This document shows positions 18,303 to 23,934 of a stretch of DNA of 23,934 nt, in pieces. Source of the stretch: Candidatus Sulfopaludibacter sp. SbA3. Its GTDB lineage: Bacteria; Acidobacteriota; Terriglobia; 20CM-2-55-15. Location of the stretch: NCBI GenBank assembly GCA_945861845.1, contig CAMAWS010000001.1:1-23934 (forward strand), read 5' to 3'. The position numbers and the translations under genes are program-made. Position 1 is the first letter of the stretch, and each line of letters starts with the position of its first letter. Under the pieces are notes generated by a model. That model made no database searches. It was not told the origin of the DNA and saw nothing but the letters and a program-made list of their open reading frames with translations.

Positions 18303-19829
18303 ATGACAATGAGAAGAAAAGTCCTGTATACGTTGTTGGGTATTCCGTTCGCGATCGCGGTCTTCAGTCCGGCGGCCGTGGCCGCCGTGCCGTGCGAGAG
18401 CTTGCTCTCTCTTTCGGTGCCGAATACAACGATCACCTCCGCTAAAACTGTCGCCAAGGGAGCGTTCGTGCCACCGGGCGGGCCGGGCAACCAGGCCGCC
18501 GCGTTCAAAGACCTGCCGGCTTTCTGCCGTTTGACGGCGACTCTGAAACCGAGCAGCGATTCCGACATCAAGATGGAAGTCTGGATGCCCGTCACCGGCT
18601 GGAATGGGAACTTCCAGCCCCGTGGAACCGCCGGCATGGGTGGATCGATTCCTCTCGCCGCGATGGGTGGCGAGCTGAAGGAAGGTTATGCGACGGCCGG
18701 CAGCGATACCGGGCACGTCGGCGACTCGCGCTACGTGCTGGATCACCCCGAAAAGGTGACCGATTTCGAGTATCGATCGGCTCATGAGCTGAACGTCAGG
18801 GGCAAGGCCATAATCGCCGCGTATTACGGCGAAGGAGCCAAGCTCTCCTTTATAGACGGCTGCGGCGGCGGCGCTTTCATGGCTCAGAACGCCATGCAGC
18901 GCTATCCCGCCGACTATAACGGCATCACCATAACGGGGTTCTCTCACAAGACGCGCCACGCAATATGGCAGCAATGGGTCTGGGACGCGACCCACAAGGA
19001 CGCGGCCAGCAATCTCCCGAAGGAGAAATTGGAAATTCTCCACAACGCGGCATTGAACGCATGCGACGCGCTGGACGGAGTCAAGAATGGCGAGATCGAG
19101 AATCCCACGGTCTGTAAATTCGATCCGAAGGTTACCGAGTGCCGCCCGGGCGCCGCAACAGCGTCGTGCCTGACCCCGCCCCAGGTGGAGGCGGCGCGCA
19201 AGATCTATGCCGGACCCACGAACCCGCGCACCGGGCAGGCGATTTATTATCCTCCGATGCCTGGAAGCGAGCTGGCCTGGGCGGCCATGGCCGGTCCCGA
19301 GCCCTTCGGCCTGTCGGTGGACTTCTTGAAGTACTTTGTATTCAAGGATGGGAACTGGGATCCCAAAGCCCACGTGTTCAACTACGACAGCCACGTGGCT
19401 CTGGCCGAAAATCCGCTGGCGCTTCGTGCCAATGCGAACAATCCGGATATCGGAGAATTCGTGAAGCGCGGCGGAAAGCTGCTGCTGTATGAAGGCTGGA
19501 GCGACCACTTCACCCTTCCCGGGATTGCCATCGATTATTACAAGAGAGTTGTTGAGAAGATCGGCCCCGCGGCCGCCAAGGACTCCGTGCGCCTGTTCAT
19601 GGTGCCGGCCATGACGCACTGCGAAGACCGCGGCGAATTCGATATGGTCGGCGAACTGGAGAATTGGATCAAAACCAAGAAGGCGCCCGACCAGATTATC
19701 GGGCGCCGCGTCTGGGAGTTGAACAAGGTGGCCGGCACGCGGCTCCTCTGCCCCTACCCGCAGGTCGCCACGTACAAGGGAAGCGGGAATACCGACGCCG
19801 CCGCAAATTACACGTGCAAGGCGCAGTGA
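18303..19829 (+). CDS. Tannase/feruloyl-esterase-family secreted protein lacking the nucleophile serine
   Basis: The product has 508 residues from ATG 18303, chosen because GGAGAG lies 7 nt upstream; in-frame ATGs also occur at 18291 and 18309. The signal peptide ends near PAAVAA. The family (PF07519 type) hydrolyses gallate or hydroxycinnamate esters of plant polyphenols, using a CS-D-HC centre in which two Cys form a disulfide next to Ser and His. Here D401 (GWSDHF) and H439-C440 (MTHCED) are present, and so is the calcium-loop-like CDALDGVKNGEIENP (254-268). However, the nucleophile motif reads DGCGGGAFM: after C187 the codon at 18864-18866 is GGC (Gly) instead of Ser. Hydrolysis by the usual mechanism would be impossible. 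It follows receptor 2 by 13 nt, suggesting a periplasmic or surface partner of that receptor. Confidence 0.88.
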   Translation: MTMRRKVLYTLLGIPFAIAVFSPAAVAAVPCESLLSLSVPNTTITSAKTVAKGAFVPPGGPGNQAAAFKDLPAFCRLTATLKPSSDSDIKMEVWMPVTGWNGNFQPRGTAGMGGSIPLAAMGGELKEGYATAGSDTGHVGDSRYVLDHPEKVTDFEYRSAHELNVRGKAIIAAYYGEGAKLSFIDGCGGGAFMAQNAMQRYPADYNGITITGFSHKTRHAIWQQWVWDATHKDAASNLPKEKLEILHNAALNACDALDGVKNGEIENPTVCKFDPKVTECRPGAATASCLTPPQVEAARKIYAGPTNPRTGQAIYYPPMPGSELAWAAMAGPEPFGLSVDFLKYFVFKDGNWDPKAHVFNYDSHVALAENPLALRANANNPDIGEFVKRGGKLLLYEGWSDHFTLPGIAIDYYKRVVEKIGPAAAKDSVRLFMVPAMTHCEDRGEFDMVGELENWIKTKKAPDQIIGRRVWELNKVAGTRLLCPYPQVATYKGSGNTDAAANYTCKAQ

Positions 19830-19838
19830 CGATGTAGA

Positions 19839-19902
19839 GAGGACAAGGGGACAGACTCCGAATTCCGCAGTACAGGAATTCGGAGTCTGTCCCCTTGTCC
19901 TC
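19839..19902. repeat. Palindrome 3 of the GGGGACAGACTCCGAA family, before receptor 3
   Basis: Perfect 28 bp arms at 19839-19866 and 19875-19902 surround an 8 nt loop. The inner part (GGGGACAGACTCCGAATTCC) is identical to palindrome 2, while the outer ends (GAGGACAA) differ. It lies 9 nt after the esterase stop, is followed by CTCCTTTTG and ends 60 nt before the receptor 3 ATG. Confidence 0.87.
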
Positions 19903-19911
19903 CTTTTGCAC

Positions 19912-19920
19912 TGCTATAAT
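19912..19920 (+). promoter_or_regulatory. Extended -10 promoter element of receptor 3
   Basis: TGCTATAAT is an extended -10 (TGnTATAAT). The -35 position (about 19891-19897) falls in the right arm of palindrome 3 and is not a good match, which is tolerated with an extended -10. The leader of about 35 nt carries GGAGGGGAAA just before ATG 19963. Confidence 0.5.
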
Positions 19921-19962
19921 TCCCCGGCCTGCATAATCGAGTGTCGGTTCGGAGGGGAAATC

Positions 19963-22900
19963 ATGAAGAAACTGCTGCTGTCACTGTTGTTGTGTCTTTT
20001 TCTATCCATTTATACATTTGCACAAACAAGTAATGCCACTCTGGGAGGAACGGTTTCGGACGCCAGCGGCGCATTGATTCCTGGAGTCAGTGTCACGGCG
20101 ACAAACACCGCCACGGGAATCGTGACCACTGTCATCAGCAATGAAGCAGGCGCGTACCAATTCGCAAGCCTGCAGACCGGAACCTACACCGCAAGCGCGG
20201 AGCTGCCCGGCTTTCAGACCCAGACCTATAACGGGGTTGCTCTTGGAATCTCCCAGCAGGTGCGGTTGAACTTCACGCTGCAGGTTGGATCGGTGTCTCA
20301 GGCGGTAGAAGTGACTGTAGCGGCCGACACGCTCATTGCAACGACGTCATCGTCGGTGGGATCAGTCCTCCCTGAATACAAAGTGCGCGATCTCCCGCTC
20401 GGTGGACGCAATGTGATGGATCTGGTCCAGACAACGTCTGGCGCCGGCCCGGATAACGCCGGCCCCCAGGGAGTTGATGGCTATTTTGCAGGCGCGCGGC
20501 TCAGCGCCGTTAATACGACGCGAGACGGGTTCGTCGTCTCGGACGGACGATACGACTTCGGCGCATTTTCCAATACCTATGTCAGCCCGGACCTGATCGA
20601 AGAGGTTCGTGTGATCACGGCCTCTGTGGACGCCGAAGGCGGACGCGGTTCCGGCCAGGTGCAGATGGTCACGCGGTCTGGGACGAACCAGTTCCGCGGC
20701 AGCGTCTTCTGGAACAACCGCAACTCGGCGCTCGATGCCGCCAGTTGGTTCAACAATTTCAACGGCGTGCCCAAGGACTACAACAACCGTAACCAGTTCG
20801 GAGGGCGGTTTGGCGGCCCAATCATCAAGAACAAGACGTTCTTCTTCTTTCTTGTTGAGGAACAGCGGTACGTCTCCAAGGAAACCTTCGTGGGACCGGT
20901 GCTGACCGCTCAGGCGCGCCAGGGAAATTTTCGGTTTTATCCTGGAGTCGATAACCAGAACGCCGTAGCCAATAGCCCGACGGTGGACTTCAACGGCAAT
21001 CCTCGCAGGCCGGCAAATGCGACGGGAGACCTGCAGCAATTCAGCGTATTCGGCCGGGATCCGTTCCGTCCGGGATACGATCCCACCGGTTTCATCCAGA
21101 ATACGCTGCTCGCGCGAATGCCGATTGCGAACGATTTCACCGGTTGCGGTCCGCAAGTCATTGGAGTGAACTGCGACGGCATGAACACTGCGGGCCATCG
21201 GTTCACGCGCCGGATCAGCGGCTTCGACTTTCAGAATGGAGAAAGCTTCGAAAACACGAACCGCGATCAGTTCAACACGCGTATCGATCACAATTTCAAT
21301 TCCGACCATAAGCTCAGCTTCGTCTATACATGGGAACGCGATAATTCAATGACGGCCCAGGCGGGTATCATGCAGTGGCCCGGCGGGTATAACGGCACTT
21401 TCAGCAAGAAACCCAAGCTGCTCACCGTCTCGATGGTTTCCACGCTGTCTTCCAATCTCGTGAACGAAGCCCGCGTGGGTTACAAATGGTCGTCCATTTA
21501 TGTGACGGCGCCGTTTTACGTCGGAAGAGAGGGTGAAGGCGAGCCCACTGGAAAAGGGAAGGAAGCGTTTGATTTCCTGCCAACCAGGAACGGGCAACGG
21601 TTTCTGGTCGGGACGACGCTGTTCCCACAGAATTTCATGAATTGGCCCGCAGGAGACTCCAACACTCGTGGTGGCGAGAGTCCTTTGTATAGCTACGGTG
21701 ACACGGTCAGTTGGAATCAGGGCAACCACGCTTTCAAGGTTGGCGGCGAATTACGCTCTGGCAGTTCGCTTTCATGGAACGACACGCACATGACCCCGCT
21801 GGCCCAACTCGGCGCCGGTGGAGTACCGGTGGCGAATATTGACAACGTCGCCATTCCGGGCCTGAGCGCCAATAACCAGACGCTGGCGCGGAACCTTCTG
21901 ACGGACCTCTCGGGATCGGTAGGGACCATCCTGCAGGGGTTCGATATCCGGGACTCCAAGAACCTGGTTTTCCAGGGCTACGCCGATGGAGTCAAATTGA
22001 AGTATCGCGATTACCAGTCGAATGAATTCAGCGGGTTTTTCAAAGATACCTGGAAGGTCCGTCCGTCGGTAACGCTGAATCTCGGCATCCATTATGAGTG
22101 GTTCGGCGTGACCTATGAAAAGAAGGGCCTCGCTGGAAAGGCCGTCGGCGCGGAGAAGGGTTTGTGCGGAATTTCCTGCGGCGCCACGACGACCATCGAG
22201 TTTGTCGGTAAGAACTCGCCGAATCCCGACAAGAAACTTTCTGACGATGATCTGAACAACTTTGCTCCCTCTTTTGGATTCAGCTGGTCGCTGCCCTGGT
22301 TAGGAAAAGACAAGACTGTTCTTCGCGCCGGATACGGCTGGGCATACACCGGCAACGCTCTCAAGGGCGTGGTCGGCGGCATCAACGCGGTAGCGGGTTC
22401 GGCGCCGGGAGCATTTGCAGGCTTCGGTGCAACAGGATTGACTCACACGCAGGCCAGCTATCTCTCGTTGCAGAACCTTACGCTGCCGATTCCGCAGCAG
22501 TACGCTCCGTTGCGCCCGAGCCCATTGGATGGCAGCCGGGCAGACAGCCTTCAGATGTATGCGACGGGCCGCGTGAATCCCTACCTTCAAAATTTCAATC
22601 TCGGACTCCAGAGAGAGCTGGCCAGCAATTTGACGCTGGACGTTGCTTATGTGGGGACCAAGGGCACAAGGCTCTTTGGCGGGATTAATCTCAACACCGT
22701 GGATATTTTCAAAAACGGATTCCTTGAAGCATTCAACGTCACTCGATCCGGTGGCAACGCGCGCCTGTTCGACGACATGCTGAGGGGGTTGAATGTTCCG
22801 GGCGCAGGAGTGGTCAACGGAACGACCGTTACCGGATCGGCAGCGTTGCGCGCCTACACGAGCACGCGGGCGCTGGTCGCAAACGGCAATGTCGGTGGAT

Positions 22901-23862
22901 TGGCCGACTTCCTGAACCGTAACACGAGCATCACGGGTAAGGGCGGCGGATTTGTCCGGAACAGCGGGCTATTCCCCGAGAATTACTTTGTACTCAATCC
23001 GCAATTCAACAACGTGATCCTGAATTCGAATCCGAGCAGCTCGACGTATCACTCCATGCAGGTCCAGGTGACCAAGCGGTTGTCCCAGGGCTTCACTAAT
23101 GCGACTTCTTACACGTGGAGCCGCGGTCTTGGCGACAACGATGCCGACGCCGCCATCAATTTCCGCGATCCCAACAACCAGCGGTTGAACAAGGCGGTCC
23201 TGGGTTTCCACCGGACGCACATGTTTACCTCCAACGGCACGTACGAGCTGCCATTTGGTCCCGGGCGCCCCGTGCTCGGTAACGCTCCCGGATGGCTGCA
23301 GCGCGTAGTCGAGCGATGGCAGTTCGGCGGGATCCTCAGCGTGACTTCCGGAGCGCCATTGACGGTCACGGCTCCCATCTCGACAATTACCCAGTTGACC
23401 GCTGTCAGCACGCCGAACATTGTTGGAGATTTTCCGAAGAGCAGCGGCCAGGTTACGAAGGTGGCCAACGGTGTCATCTATTTCCCGGGTGTTCAGCAGA
23501 TCACGGATCCGTCGCTCTCCGGCGTTTCGGCGCTTAATGCACTCAGTGGATCGTTTAACAACAGGGCGATCACCGACTCGCAGGGCAAGCTCGTTCTTGT
23601 GAATCCAGCTCCCGGACAGATCGGAAACATGGGGCTGCGGTGGCTCGAGGGGCCGGGGTATGTAGGTCTGGACATGAACCTGATCAAACGCGTCCGGGTT
23701 ACGGAAACCAAGGAATTCGAAGTTCGGGTTGACGCCACGAACGTGCTGAACCGTCCGAATTTTGGCACACCCGAGCTCAATATCAATTCATCGAGCTTTG
23801 GCCGCATCACAACAGCAACAGGAAATCGAAGATTTACGGTAAACGCCCGCCTCAGTTTCTAA
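19963..23862 (+). CDS. Oar-type TonB-dependent receptor 3
   Basis: The product has 1,299 residues from ATG 19963 (MKKLLLSLLLCLFLSIYTFA), a proper signal peptide behind GGAGGGG. The frame is open upstream to a TTG at 19906, but that extension would place 19 polar residues before the signal peptide and span the -10 box, so it is rejected. The architecture equals receptors 1 and 2: regulatory-like Ig domain (GGTVSDASGALIPGVSV), linker EVTVAADTLIATTS, plug (DLPLGGRNVMDL, GSGQVQMVTRSGTN) and a barrel ending TVNARLSF. A specific feature is an 11-residue stretch with two Cys (GCGPQVIGVNC, 21142-21174) where receptors 1 and 2 have only two residues. The CGISCG pair is also kept. It is the last gene in the window. 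Confidence 0.95.
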   Translation: MKKLLLSLLLCLFLSIYTFAQTSNATLGGTVSDASGALIPGVSVTATNTATGIVTTVISNEAGAYQFASLQTGTYTASAELPGFQTQTYNGVALGISQQVRLNFTLQVGSVSQAVEVTVAADTLIATTSSSVGSVLPEYKVRDLPLGGRNVMDLVQTTSGAGPDNAGPQGVDGYFAGARLSAVNTTRDGFVVSDGRYDFGAFSNTYVSPDLIEEVRVITASVDAEGGRGSGQVQMVTRSGTNQFRGSVFWNNRNSALDAASWFNNFNGVPKDYNNRNQFGGRFGGPIIKNKTFFFFLVEEQRYVSKETFVGPVLTAQARQGNFRFYPGVDNQNAVANSPTVDFNGNPRRPANATGDLQQFSVFGRDPFRPGYDPTGFIQNTLLARMPIANDFTGCGPQVIGVNCDGMNTAGHRFTRRISGFDFQNGESFENTNRDQFNTRIDHNFNSDHKLSFVYTWERDNSMTAQAGIMQWPGGYNGTFSKKPKLLTVSMVSTLSSNLVNEARVGYKWSSIYVTAPFYVGREGEGEPTGKGKEAFDFLPTRNGQRFLVGTTLFPQNFMNWPAGDSNTRGGESPLYSYGDTVSWNQGNHAFKVGGELRSGSSLSWNDTHMTPLAQLGAGGVPVANIDNVAIPGLSANNQTLARNLLTDLSGSVGTILQGFDIRDSKNLVFQGYADGVKLKYRDYQSNEFSGFFKDTWKVRPSVTLNLGIHYEWFGVTYEKKGLAGKAVGAEKGLCGISCGATTTIEFVGKNSPNPDKKLSDDDLNNFAPSFGFSWSLPWLGKDKTVLRAGYGWAYTGNALKGVVGGINAVAGSAPGAFAGFGATGLTHTQASYLSLQNLTLPIPQQYAPLRPSPLDGSRADSLQMYATGRVNPYLQNFNLGLQRELASNLTLDVAYVGTKGTRLFGGINLNTVDIFKNGFLEAFNVTRSGGNARLFDDMLRGLNVPGAGVVNGTTVTGSAALRAYTSTRALVANGNVGGLADFLNRNTSITGKGGGFVRNSGLFPENYFVLNPQFNNVILNSNPSSSTYHSMQVQVTKRLSQGFTNATSYTWSRGLGDNDADAAINFRDPNNQRLNKAVLGFHRTHMFTSNGTYELPFGPGRPVLGNAPGWLQRVVERWQFGGILSVTSGAPLTVTAPISTITQLTAVSTPNIVGDFPKSSGQVTKVANGVIYFPGVQQITDPSLSGVSALNALSGSFNNRAITDSQGKLVLVNPAPGQIGNMGLRWLEGPGYVGLDMNLIKRVRVTETKEFEVRVDATNVLNRPNFGTPELNINSSSFGRITTATGNRRFTVNARLSF

Positions 23863-23879
23863 GATCTACGCTGTGGGCG

Positions 23880-23934
23880 CGGGGCTTTCAGCCCCGTGCA
23901 AGGATCAAACAGGAACTTTCTGGAATCTTGCACG
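23880..23934. repeat. REP-like hairpins at the window end
   Basis: CGGGGCT (23880-23886) and AGCCCCG (23890-23896) form a 7 bp stem with a TTC loop, extendable by GC/GTGC with one G-T pair. GTGCAAG right after it pairs with CTTGCAC near 23927-23933, giving a second foldback. It lies 17 nt after the receptor 3 stop and may act as its terminator or be part of a dispersed GC-rich repeat cut by the window edge. Confidence 0.5.

Noticed and set aside
18267..19619. 450-residue open frame antisense to the tannase-family gene
   Set aside because: No motif or signal, and the opposite frame has clear family motifs and a signal peptide.
19906..19962. Upstream TTG start for receptor 3
   Set aside because: It would put 19 polar residues before the signal peptide and run over the -10 box; ATG 19963 has GGAGGGG in front of it.

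Overview
The window is a bacterial chromosomal segment of roughly 57-60% GC by eye. It has ten complete protein genes plus one gene truncated at the left edge, and it is rich in intergenic palindromes. Three ~1,300-residue Oar-type TonB-dependent receptors with an N-terminal carboxypeptidase-regulatory-like domain, a secreted PQQ beta-propeller dehydrogenase, a tannase-family protein and many foldback elements best fit Acidobacteriota (Solibacter- or Vicinamibacter-like). That assignment is inference from gene content; no rRNA or other phylogenetic marker is present.

Left part (1-5943), all on the minus strand: a PQQ-dependent dehydrogenase cut off by the window start (1-1085); a ~167 bp foldback element (1171-1337); glycogen branching enzyme glgB (1347-3239); a near-perfect 53 bp palindrome (3267-3319); a single-RRM RNA-binding protein (3328-3915); and a membrane-anchored hybrid histidine kinase with a C-terminal receiver (4081 to 5865 or 5943).

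Middle part (6000-10106): a plus-strand run of a 105-residue hypothetical protein, a SAM-dependent methyltransferase and a GAF-domain protein, each 12 nt apart. The first and third have a TATAAT box almost on top of the ATG and no Shine-Dalgarno, which suggests leaderless mRNAs. After a ~180 bp imperfect foldback (7743-7919) come a minus-strand DedA-rhodanese fusion and a divergent Tat-exported protein of the alkaline-phosphatase/DUF1501-like type with degenerate metal-ligand motifs.

Right part (10268-23862): a receptor array. Receptor 1, receptor 2, a tannase/feruloyl-esterase-family protein 13 nt behind receptor 2, and receptor 3 all lie on the plus strand. The three receptors are clear paralogues. 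Each is preceded, 61-112 nt before its ATG, by a near-perfect palindrome with the same core (GGGGACAGACTCCGAA). Each receptor also has its own promoter-like sequence between palindrome and start. Receptor 2 and the esterase look like one transcript, suggesting outer-membrane uptake coupled to a secreted ester-handling protein, perhaps for plant phenolic esters (inference). The tannase-family protein keeps the Cys, Asp and His-Cys of the family's CS-D-HC centre, but glycine replaces the nucleophilic serine. It may therefore be inactive or act as a binding protein, unless this is a sequence error.

Most notable for follow-up: the palindrome family tied to the receptor genes, the serine-less tannase, the leaderless gene starts, and the DedA-rhodanese fusion.
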